Shown: positions 23,924-34,500 of the stretch, piece after piece
Layout of the letters: every line of letters starts with the position of its first letter
Numbering within the stretch: position 1 is the stretch's first letter
NCBI GenBank assembly: GCA_009192285.1
Contig: CM018603.1
Span: 3,526,588-3,590,587 of the forward strand
Source of the DNA: Morchella semilibera
Lineage: Eukaryota > Ascomycota > Pezizomycetes > Pezizales > Morchellaceae
Reading direction: 5' to 3'
Length of the DNA stretch: 64,000 nt
Translations under genes and position numbers: made by a program
The notes under the pieces: model-generated
Seen by the model: the letters and a program-made list of their open reading frames with translations, nothing else
Database searches by the model: none
Told to the model about the DNA's origin: nothing

Positions 23924-25933
23924 TTGCTGAAGTGGTTTAGAAGCTTGAGGAGTGTTGGCTTTTCCTCTGACATAAACTTCATCTTAACACCTGATGTTTT
24001 CATATACGGTTCTGGGGTCTTCTTGGGCGTCCTGAGCGTGTACGCCGCAGACCAGACCCCACCAGATTCCAATGGGGCCGACTATTGCAGTCTTGGCGTC
24101 CTCAGTAGTAAGCCCTGTATAGACTAAATCTTTCTCTTTCTATTCACAAGCTATGTAACAGCACTAGTGACTAAGGACGACGCACTGTACATCGTCGGCC
24201 GCTCCCAATCCTGGGCCTCAGACATGGTGGCATGGAATGGTCCAAGTGCCTAGGTCCCCACCCCACGTTCCTTAATCTACTGCACACAGATCACTCATAG
24301 AATAACCTGATAGACAACGTTCTCCGCACTGTTGATACAAGCTCCTCCTTCCGGATCGTCAACGGCAATGTCAGCACTTGGGCTCAAACCACACTACTAC
24401 CATCCGAAGTCCCCCGCCTCTCACGTCCGATATGGTGGCCCACCGAGCCTGGCACCATAATGATGGTGCTTGGGAAGCCTGAACCTGGGAACCACACGCT
24501 TCGGGGTGCAACAGGCACCGCCAGCACTAACAACAGATGGTGGTACAACACAACCAATGGCTCGTGGGTAGAGGACCTAGCGGAAATGCAGTTCTCGCCC
24601 GCAATGGCGGCGCCGGTGTCAAGTGAGGCAAATAAGTGGACTCCGGGTCGGTAGAAGGGTTATCAGTTGGGGGGACGGACGTATTCAGTAAGTGCGTAGG
24701 ACGCAGATGTCATTGTGGAAAGGGTGGGGACGGGCGGGATGTGGGTGTTTGATGGGGATAGTGGGTGGGTTTCCTATTCTTTTCTCTCATGCAGTGATCG
24801 TGGTGATTTGGGGGTGGCTAAAGGGGTGTATGGTGATGTATAGGCGTCCATGCTGGAGATCGATATATACAGCACCAAACTGTCTAAATGGTACAAGCAG
24901 TCGCTCCCCGTAACAGCTGCAGACCCTCCGCCACGCACAGAGTTCTACACGGTCGCCGTCAGCGCCGCCGATAACTCCAGTCATCAAATCATGATGCTCG
25001 GCGGTGTCGAGGCCAATGCCACCAGCGACGGCACAAGCGACACCATCAATACGATATGGGCACTCACAATCCCATCATTTGATTGGGTCGAGCTGTCGGA
25101 GACATATCTCAGCGAGACAGTGTATCCTGATGGCAGGATCTCGCCAAAGTGCGAGGTGATTGGCGAGAGGTATGTCTTTCAGTTTGGTGGTAGGAAGGCT
25201 ATTAGCTATATAATTTTCCAACGTGTGATGCGGGTGCGGGTGCTTCGATTTTGCTGGATCTGAGTACGTTGACGTGGACGGATACGTTCTTGGTGAATAA
25301 TGGAGCATATGAAGTCAGTAGTGAGGTTTATAAGGTAACTGGCGGGAAGTACGTCGTCCCTCCTGTGTTCTAGCTTCTAGTTGGAGATGTCACACTTTAA
25401 TGTATATTTACTTACACCCTGACAGTGCCAATGGCAATGCAACAAAACTATCACCCGATAACGGCTTCAGCGACAAAGAGCTAGTCTCAGTACTAGCAAT
25501 TAACAACTCCCTCACCGCCACCAGCACACCGGCCGCCTCATCGAGCCCCGCCACAATCCCCACCAGCTCCAACCGCGGCGCCATCATTGGGGGAGCCGTG
25601 GGGGGAACCCTAGGATTCCTTGCCATAGCCGGTATGGGAATACTACTACTCCGCCGGCGCAGCCACGAGCAGTCTAGAAGCATTATCGAGTCGAAGGGGT
25701 TTGTGGGGGTGTCAACAACCGCTCGAGATGGGCCATACCAGCCGCATGAATTCCCAGAGTTGGAGGTCGACGTGAATTTGAGGTGGGAGATGATGGATCA
25801 CTTATATGGGTCGCCGGCGGAGATGCCGGCGAGGAGGTCGGTCATGGAGTTGTCTGCTGGGATGCCAGCATATTATGAAGAGGAGGAAAAGGCGCCGGTA
25901 GAGGTTTGGAGGAAGAAAGTGCCGGGGCGATAG
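23924..25933 (+). pseudogene. Kelch-type beta-propeller protein with C-terminal membrane anchor, probably broken
   Basis: Pieces of a fungal surface protein: an N-terminal hydrophobic stretch (GVFLGVLSVYA) that looks like a signal peptide, then propeller-like segments such as DDALYIVGRSQSWASDM, RPIWWPTEPGTIMMVLG, KGYQLGGRTYS, GMWVFDGDSGW, EIDIYSTKLSKWYKQSLP and RYVFQFGGRKA, and finally a Ser/Thr-rich stalk, one membrane span (AIIGGAVGGTLGFLAIAGM) and a basic RRR stop-transfer with a short cytosolic tail. Plausible introns: 24224-24300 and about 25349-25426. Between 24460 and 25263 the frame is continuous apart from three TAG codons, at 24652, 24697 and 24841. A further shift, best explained by two extra bases, is needed near 25207 to reach CDAGAGASILLDLSTLTW. 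The 5' exon joins are also uncertain. A real gene with a complex splice pattern is not excluded. Confidence 0.6.
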
Positions 25934-26868
25934 TTGTTAAGCTTTGGGAGGGGGTAATGTTTAGATGGTTTATTTTAATTTTTTTATGTGGAAATGCCAT
26001 TGGAACTATATATAAGGGTTACGATATACTGATACGGAGGGACTATATGCATGCCTGGTGCCGTAGTAATATTTATGATTTGGGGAGTGTAAGATGCGTT
26101 CGACGGCGGTTTTCAATTGGTCGGCAGGGCTTGGCATAGTTGCCGTTGTAGGTAAGCCTGATTTGGGGGCGAGTGATATATTATGAAGGTAGAGTTTGTA
26201 TGTACCGCTGAAACCTGTTGACCCGAAGTGCACGTGGCTTGGGGAAGGAGCATTTATTAATGTTAAGGGCTCCCAGATTGGCAACACTCGAGCACACTCC
26301 TGGTAGTAGTGAGAATAGATCTATAGACTTTGTTTAGAGTCTAGTTCTCGTGCCATTATCAGCCACACCATGATGCTCGTACATGTCCATTCTATCCACA
26401 CAAATGAGTAGTACATGTAATGTATCTAGATCTAGGGCGCCTCATCATACTTTGAACCTTTTTCCCCCCCGTATTTTCTGCATCAGATGGCTTCCAAGGT
26501 ACCAGTGGGGTAGATTAGTAGGTGTAACGTGTTATGAGCTGCGTCACATTCTCTACACCCTTGGTTGACCATGGCTGCGTTAACTACGAATCCACTGGGC
26601 AGCGTCTCTAGATCCCCTTCTGAAATAAGCTTCATAGGGCCTTTTTCTGGGCTGGGACAACCGCTTGGGTGCCTTGTTGGAAACTACTGCCCTTATCAGG
26701 TGCCTGCTACATATCCATCTCTCCTATAAGTTCAATGTATCTGAGATGATGGCCTTTCTCTGCAAGAGCCCAGAGATTAGTTCATGATTACCGCACCCAA
26801 TTGAAAAACCTGTTTAACTCATCAATTCCACGCCCACAGGTATTCTAAACTCAACAGCTACAATGTAG
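25934..26868. other. Intergenic region, kelch remnant and RING gene A
   Basis: Convergent 3' flanks. Dispersed motif at 26170-26189 (plus) and TACATGTA at 26412-26419. No coding frame seen. Confidence 0.5.
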
Positions 26869-27739
26869 TTAGTACACTCCTACCTCATCAGCACGCAGCG
26901 TATCCACTGTCATAATCAACATCATCATCGCATAAACCAAATATAGATGCCAACAATCCTCCACCATCTCCCCGTCCACACTCACCTGCGGTCTCTCTCT
27001 CCCGCTGACCAGCGGTTCCACCTCCACCCTATCGTCCTCTCCCACCCGCACCACAAAACACTCGGTGAAACCCAAACCCCGGCCTCAACGATGCAACATA
27101 CCAGTTATCCTCCTGGACCGCAGCGCTGCTGCTGCTGGCACGCGTTATGAGCCCCTGATGGTAGATCTCCACACGGCACATATGGCACGGGAACGAGAGG
27201 CGGAGCACGGTGGACGGATCTCGCCCTTGCAGGATGTCGGTGGAGATCAAGCTCCACCAGTATTTATCGTTGCAGCCAGCGCAGAGCGCGTGAGTGCATT
27301 CGCGGAACTGGATACTGACCTCTTTATCATGACACACACCACATCTAATATCTTCATGTACCTCCTCCTCCTCCTCATCTTCTATCTGCACAAGTCCTCC
27401 CCGTGCTGCTGTTGGTTCCACCGCTGTTGGTTCTATGCGTCTTATCCGCCGCCACTGCTGCGCTGCATTGTCCATAGTCCCACGGATCCGTGGGGCGTGC
27501 TCGGGGTTGTCGGCATTGAGGTGGTTGAAGATGTGCAGGTAGGTTGCGAGGGCGTCTATTGGCGGCATGGTGTCGGTCTGGGAGTCGGGGTCGATGTCTG
27601 CGAGGTTGAACCAGGAGGAAGACGCTGTAGCGCAGGGGAAGGGGATGAGAAAGCGGGTTTTCCAGGTGTCCCAGAGGAATATGAACTTTTGGGCTGTGGG
27701 GTTAGTGGGGGTGGTTAGTATCTGGGTTTGGGTGGCCAT
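26869..27739 (-). CDS. RING-finger protein, copy A of a tandem pair; one apparent frameshift
   Basis: Intronless, 289 residues once one surplus T in the four-T run at about 27055-27058 is removed. As sequenced, translation would end after RVFCGAGGRGR, dropping the last 60 or so residues. The N-terminal block QKFIFLWDTWKTRFL precedes a linker with an acidic EEEEEVHEDI patch and a RING-like zinc site: CGVC, then CTHALCAGC, then PCHMC, spacing Cys-Cys-Cys-His-Cys-Cys-Cys-Cys. The restored C terminus aligns with copy B (29183-30037) throughout, including RPGFGFHRVF and YLVYAMMMLI. Presumably a ubiquitin ligase or RING-dependent scaffold; no partner can be named. A telobox-like AATTAGGGTTTCG lies about 25 bp upstream of the start. 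Confidence 0.72.
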
Positions 27740-29182
27740 TGTTTAGGTAGCTGCTTAGGCCTGGGTAATTAGGGTTTCGTAATGTTTAATTTTAATACCA
27801 CTTATGTTTTTATTCTGTGTATAGAGCAGCAGGGCGTAGTTTATATATAGAGATGATAATATTTCAACTCTTCTACATATCAGCTTGTATACGATCTTTC
27901 AAACATCGTAACCAAACCTTTCAACCATTTTGTCCCCGCAAGACCTAAACACCCTTTGCAAAACAATACTCATCCTATACTTCGCTATTATCGCAGGTGA
28001 GGATGTTGCATCACTCAACCACTCCGTTGGTGGAGTATTATATTACGTTACCTTAGAAATATAGGCGCGTTCATAAGGTATCACTCGGTACTAAAGAGGC
28101 TTACCCGTAACAGTAAAGATGCCAAGCCACGTCTGGCGTTATGGCGCCCAGAGTCTATGAAACCCCTAAGGCTTGTCACCACAACATAAAACGGGGGCTA
28201 TACTCCCATAAAGACAATCTAGGCCTGAGAGAATATAGTTTTGTTTCTCTAAATATATGTGTTATTGTTGAGGGGTAGGCTAGTTTATGGGTTTATTTAT
28301 TTATTTATCTATGCATTTATGGGTTTATTTCCGCCAAGAAAATTTCACTTGGGTTTTTCTCTCCATAGGAGAACTCACTATGCTCCTTCGCCCCCTCCGG
28401 TACTGCTCCGTTTCAATAAGGGAAAGCTTTAGTGCCGAGACCATCGGTGGGAGTATGTGGAGGAATGTTCGTTCGCAAATTGCTTGGGCCCGCGTATATG
28501 ACCCAACCAAGAAAACACACCTGGAAATAAATAAATAAAGTTTAGCTTGCCAGGAGCGGATCAAACCCACACCCCCATGCGCGGCTAGGGAACATTTTCT
28601 CTATGATTACCCCATGTCGATCCCATACCGCGACCACTAGCCTAGAGCATCTAGACGCATAACAGCAGCGGTTTGTTTTGCTCCTGTTAGTCTCGTCTGT
28701 AATCTTAGGAGAGAAAAGGTATTCTAGTCTAGATCAAATTCAACCCCTATAGCTAACAACGCGATGGAGAAAAAAGAGGGTTTGGCATGCACAACCCTGA
28801 GTAGGGGCACTCGAGCACATACATGTGTTATCCCTACTTCTTATCAACTCGCTATTCCAAGACTCCTAAAATTGCTGCTGAGTCTTTTTCGGGCTCCAGG
28901 GGCTGGGGGGAGGTTCTTCTATCTACCTACAAGCAAGAAACTAAGAGAAATACTTCTTTGCCACACCGAGAAAATTTGACTGGGCTATTGCGACGACTCC
29001 CCTCTATCTCTTAATACACGCATGTACCGCCTTATTTAAAGGACACTACTAGCGATTGGGGAGAGAGATTCAAGAGTTGTTTTATATGGGAATGCAATCG
29101 GTGTGAAAATTTGTTTAATCTATTTCACTACACGCTTCAAATCTTTTCAGTCTCTAGCTAATAAATCTCATATATCTCACGT
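27740..29182. other. Spacer between the two RING genes
   Basis: About 1.4 kb without a recognisable gene. Dispersed motif at 28068-28087 (minus). Near 28555-28640 the minus strand has weak tRNA-like A- and B-box sequences that do not fold into a tRNA by eye. Confidence 0.45.
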
Positions 29183-30037
29183 CTAAACCCCTGCAGCACG
29201 ATCCAACACCATCTTACACAAAGTCCTCAGGGCATAAGCAACATATAGATCCCAATTCCAGGAAACCCTCTGTCCATCTACCGCCGGCATCAGCAGTTCT
29301 CTACTCCTTATCAGCGGATCTGCCAAGACCCTATCACCATGGTCTTCAATCCATATAATAAATATCTGATGGAACCTAAACCCCGGCCTTAGTGCGACAA
29401 GATGCCAGCCATCAACTCTGAAGCCGAAATCGCCATGCATCACCCCAGCTGGCATACTAGTAGTGCCTCTTACCAAGTACCCTTCGTGGTATACTTCTGC
29501 GCGACACATATGACACGGAAATGATAGTCGCAGTGAGTTATGAGTTGGGCCAATACCTTGTGATGTGTCTGTAGAGATTAGAGTCCACCAGTAGCTCTCC
29601 TTGCAATCAGCACAGAGGGCGTGCCTGCATTCACGGAATTGAATACAGATAGGCTTATCTTGGCATATAGCACAAATGATATCTTCATGTACCTCTTCTT
29701 CTGGTGCTTGTGCTGCTGCTGGTGTCGATTCCTCTTCTTGCGCGGGCCGTGCCCTGCGCCACTCACTCCCCTCATTCTCTTCAGTTCCAAGGATCTGCGG
29801 GTGCCGGTCGACGGTGGTAGAGTCCAAGTGGTTGAAGATTTGGAGATATGCAATGAGGGGTCCAAGTGGTGGCATTAGGGCCGCTGTGGCCGGGCGGGCG
29901 CCTTCAACAGAAAACCACCCCTCGGGGACTGCGTTGTAGGCGCCATCGGGGTCGCAGCGAATTAGGATTTCGTTATTCCAGGTATCCCAGAGGAATGCGA
30001 ATCTTTGTACGCTAGGGTTAGTGATTGGGCTGGTCAT
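29183..30037 (-). CDS. RING-finger protein, copy B of a tandem pair
   Basis: Intronless and fully open, 284 residues. Same order as copy A: N-terminal block QRFAFLWDTWNNEIL, a segment PLIAYLQIFNHLDS shared with copy A's ALATYLHIFNHLNA, an acidic stretch EEEVHEDIICAICQDK, RING Cys/His pattern CAIC, CRHALCADC, then FPCHMC, and the tail RPGFRFHQIF with YVAYALRTL. Orientation and layout relative to copy A indicate tandem duplication followed by considerable divergence. Cysteine and histidine ligands are all kept, so the protein probably still binds zinc. Function beyond possible E3 ligase activity is unknown. Confidence 0.78.
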   Translation of the reverse strand: MTSPITNPSVQRFAFLWDTWNNEILIRCDPDGAYNAVPEGWFSVEGARPATAALMPPLGPLIAYLQIFNHLDSTTVDRHPQILGTEENEGSEWRRARPAQEEESTPAAAQAPEEEVHEDIICAICQDKPICIQFRECRHALCADCKESYWWTLISTDTSQGIGPTHNSLRLSFPCHMCRAEVYHEGYLVRGTTSMPAGVMHGDFGFRVDGWHLVALRPGFRFHQIFIIWIEDHGDRVLADPLIRSRELLMPAVDGQRVSWNWDLYVAYALRTLCKMVLDRAAGV

Positions 30038-31530
30038 TTTATGTTTTGATAACTGGCAAATCTTAGTTTGATATGGTTTGGAATTGGGTAATTTGTGCGT
30101 TGGAGTGCTGAATACGAAGTCTGGGTGAATAGAGCTTTCTATTGTAGGGTGGCACTGGTGTTTATATAGAGGTTATATGTTCTCAATTACTCGATATTGA
30201 CGATTGTAAAATTTCAAGTAATGTGTATAGAGGGTCTTTTGTTGAGACCTCAAATCATATATCAACTCAGCACCGTTTCAAGATATCCCTAGAAAAATCT
30301 GAGCCATCAGGGCAGATTTTCTCCCCGTAATCAGAATACATTCAAGGACGCCATATAGATAGTATGTGTTGCGGGTGAATTGTAATTATACAGTTGACTG
30401 CGGCGGAGGGAGCATACTCGGCCGTTTTCTCGGTTTGGGGGTGTTTATTTGATCACTAGCGTGAAATACTACTCGACCAGGTGTTGAAATCGGCTACCAT
30501 TAGATACCAGGGGCCCATTTGGGAGCTTAAATAGGTCCACCAACATTCATGTTAAAAAACTTTGTTTTCTATATTAAACTCTTTGTGGCCTGAAGTTAGT
30601 AAAATATGGAAGCAATGGAGAGGGTATTGGGCGGAGAAGGGAGTGAGGAGTGAAGAGGAGTTGGCGGAGGAAAGGGAGACTAGATGAGGCAGGGCTGGGG
30701 AGATTTGGACAGAGACGGGATGGGTGGGTAGATGGGGAGAAGGTGTTAAATTGTTTTTTAAATTTTTTTCTTTTGTTTTTCTTTTTGTCTTGCTGTTGGC
30801 GGCGGAGGGAGGGGCGTTCTGGGGATAAAATAGTGCGATATCGTCATAGCCTCAGGGCTGGATACGATTACTGATGTAAACAAAAAAAAAAAAACTTTGT
30901 GGCCTGAGCATTTCATTCAGCCTACGTATACAGGGCTATCAATGTACCGAGAGAAATGCCTATCTCTAACCCCATTGACAAAATTAAAAAGTAGAAAAGC
31001 CCTTAAATGAGGAATCCAAACCCGAAGCTTGTTTAGTACCGAAGGAGCTAGGCCAAACGGCCCAGCGAGAAATGGTGGGATTAGAGGGAACTGGAATCAT
31101 ATAGGCCGCAGACTCCCTCATCCTACAGATCAGAAGTGATGTTGGGGAAGATTCTCCAAGACCTGCACATTCAAACGGTTCCTCCTCCATTTCTCAGTGT
31201 CTTGGCATACCGTCTAGTGTAAAGTTGGAATAGAGGTATCTTTCTAGCGGGAACGACAAAAGAGTTTGGTGAGAACTACTTAGTGACTGATGTACTATAT
31301 ATTGGCTATTGGGATTGAGGTCAGGTGGGCCATGGGTATGGTTCCCCCCCCCCCTCTCCTCCCCACATTTCTCCATTATCTAACACTGCATGCGTCACCA
31401 ACTGCAGCGGTGTTAAAATACGCACGCTATGCCATACGTACTCCTACATAGCTAAACTTATCTACACACCAAGGCCTCCAACTAAATTGACCCGAAGTAA
31501 CACGACAAAAGATAAAGAGGAAGAATGTTT
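30038..31530. other. Intergenic region, RING gene B and TRM3
   Basis: Upstream flank of RING copy B and downstream flank of TRM3. Holds an A-run at about 30881-30893 and a C-run at 31345-31354. No recognisable gene; short frames on both strands lack any family resemblance. Confidence 0.45.
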
Positions 31531-34500
31531 TTATCCAAACCGCCTACAAAACTCGTACAGCACAACGGCAGCAGCTGTCTGGACATTCATACTTCTCGTC
31601 TCACCCTTTTGCGGGATCTCAATACATAGATCAAGCTCCGCCAAGAGCTCTGCCGGAATGCCGTACTTCTCACTACCCAGAGGAGGACAACCTTCTTTGG
31701 AAGCTCGGTGTTTTTGTCTCCGAGAATAACGCTCTGATCGGTTTGCTCGACCCCAACGGCAGAGTATCCCTCAACTTCCTTGCACGGATGTAGTCTGGGA
31801 TGTCTGCTACTTTAAGTTCTAGAATAGGGAGCCATACTTCAGAGCTTACGGAGACAGAGGTGAAATCCTTTAGCCTCAAGAGTCTTTACTGTTAAAGCAA
31901 AGGGTTTTAACGCCCATGATTTCGGAGACACGGGATAGACCGCCGAGGTTATAGGCATTTTCTATAAGAGAAGCGATCACGATGATATCGGGTCCCTGGT
32001 CTTTGCGGGAGCTGGCTTTACTCCGCCGGTGTTCATTTGCCTCGACGAGAGCCTTTGCATCCCAGCTCCCGCTCTTTGTCTGTAGTGGTGCCTCTACAAA
32101 AGCTTCCATTTCTGTCTTGGTGAATTCTACCTTTTTGGTGCTGCTCTCTAAATGTTTAGTGGTACCAACCGGGATGAAAGACACTCTAGGATTATTATCC
32201 TCTAGAGAAGAAAATAGTCCGGGAGGAATTATATCAGCCTCGTCACCGCCAAGAAGATAGCTTCCTGAAAAAATGCCCGCAAAGTTGTAGTTTGCCTTTG
32301 CATCAAATGTTCTTTCGTCTTCAAGCTTCCCAGCTATAACGACTTGCTTAAAAAAGTCGGAGCTTAGTATTGATTGCCTAAGGCGCTGGAAAACCACATT
32401 ATCTCTCAGGTATTGCCTGCTATAATTAGCTTTGGACTTAGGGTTCTTTGAGCTATCTACTTGCCATTGCGCCAGATCGTTCCATAATTCAAGTACCATT
32501 GATGTAGCCTGGTGGCGGACTACAACTTTGTTGTTATTACTAAGAGGTATTACAGTATAGAGCAACTTCTGAAAGTCAGCAGCGACAAAGGCGTCTAGAT
32601 ACACAAAAAGAAAAAGACTCAAACCTCTTTATAGAATTCCTCCTTGAGATCTTCCTCAAGCCCACGGGCGATCATGATGGCGACCCGCAATAACGATGCC
32701 TGTAGCCTTGGATTTGGGTTCTCTGGGGCTTGAAGGTATCTGTAAAGATGTTAGCAAGGGCCAATCGAGAAAAGGAGTTTACCCTGGCTGCGTACCCCCA
32801 TAGACAACCTCGGTGTTCTGGGAAGCGTATAATACATAACGCAACAATCCACTACATTGGAACAGTTAGTTTTTGTCAACTGATCACTACCTCATCATAC
32901 TTACCTCAAGAAGAAATCGATATCTTGGATGAGGCTCATTACACAAGGTCGCAATAGTAGTATTTATGAACAAAGCACTCTTTTCAGCTATGACAAATCG
33001 CTCCAGCACCACCAGAACTTGAAGTTGCGAGGCCTATAGTTTGTCAGTTGGCGTTAATATTTGGTTCACCCTTTTTATTTTTTGCTACTCACCTTCTTCC
33101 ATTTACTGTAGACAGGCATTCCAGGTTTGTTTAGTGTCCACGGTGCGAATATTTTGTCCCGGAGGCAGTTTGCAAACGCTGACGCGGAAAAGCTACTTGG
33201 ATTGAGACGAGATAGTACATCGAATATATAGACTTGGGCCATCTCCTCCCTTTCCTCATAGTACTGTTCATAATGATTTCTACTTTCTGTTAACTGCTAT
33301 AGGTGAGAGTAGCAGGCTATTTTTGTACTCACGGCTGGGAGGAAATCTCATCGAAGATTCTTGCTACTGAGTTTTCGATAAAAAAGTCCGGGTCTTTGCT
33401 GGGAGTGTAGTTGATGAACTCAATAAAAATATCCACCACCCATTTACAGGCACAGAAGACGTCTGGAGCACTCAGATATGCCTCGCGAAGCTTCCCTGCA
33501 TAGACAGGGGAAAGGGATCGTTTGCCCTTAGAGAGCTTCATAATCTCGTTTCCAATCTATAATTGGTAAGCCATCAATCAATCCACACCCTTCAGATAGG
33601 CTCAAACAAACTTCTCTTAGTGCTTCTTCTAAGGCCTTGTTCGTCCCAAAGCTTGCACAGATTACGGAAACGTCGAAAATAGTTCTGATCAAGCTGATTT
33701 CAAGAAGTGATTCTACTGCAACAGCACTCGTAACGTCTGCGTAGTCCCATAGTTCGCGCACTAGAAGGTCTAGTTTAGGGTAGTTTTTTGTAGCAGCAGG
33801 AGCATTGCGGAAAACTTTTTGGAAACACTCGAGTATTCGGAGGAGGGAGCCTTTGTCAATATAACGAAGCATCTTCCGTGTTGTATCAAAAAGAATTGTG
33901 ACATATTCGTCATTCAGCTATAAGCTATCAGTAGGGGTTTAAAAATGGCAATCTTATTTGTGCTTTACCTCCTCCTTCTCAGTTGATTGAGAGACTAGAG
34001 AGTTCAATAAACTGTACCCGGTGTAAAGAAATTTACCGACAACTCTCAGTTTAACCGTACTACAGTGCGTAATTGGATCAAGTCAGCATCATGAATTATC
34101 TCTCGCGATTTAGCAGAGGGGAAGGGAGAATCTACTTCTCGTGTTTATTTTGGTCTAATATTGGTAAAGGGAGCATTTGAATGAGCCTTAAAACCTCGGT
34201 TTTTCTAGGAAAGTTTATTGTATGCCCCTTCCCCACCAAAGCAGATACAGCAGCGTCGCAAACTGCCAAAAGCTCACCACAGAGTCTTTCGACTTCTAGA
34301 TTAAATCCATTGTTCCGTTGGAGAGCCTCAAAGTTCCCTACCCAGCCCTGTTGATGTATTATATCCCATGCGTTTTTGAGAATGGTCATAAGCGTTGTAT
34401 TAGATAGCTGGTTCAGGAAATGGAGGGTGCGTTGATGATAGGATAGGGCGGCAAGTTCCGCTGAGTATCCGTTGACATTAAAGACATTCCCGGGTAGGTT

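Noticed and set aside
27065-27718. 217-codon plus-strand frame opposite RING copy A
   Set aside because: It is the complement of a conserved RING protein and has no family resemblance of its own.
28555-28660. tRNA or tRNA-derived SINE on the minus strand
   Set aside because: GGCTAGTGGTCGCGG and GGGTTTGATCC recall A and B boxes, but acceptor, anticodon and T stems do not pair by eye; a covariance-model search would settle it.
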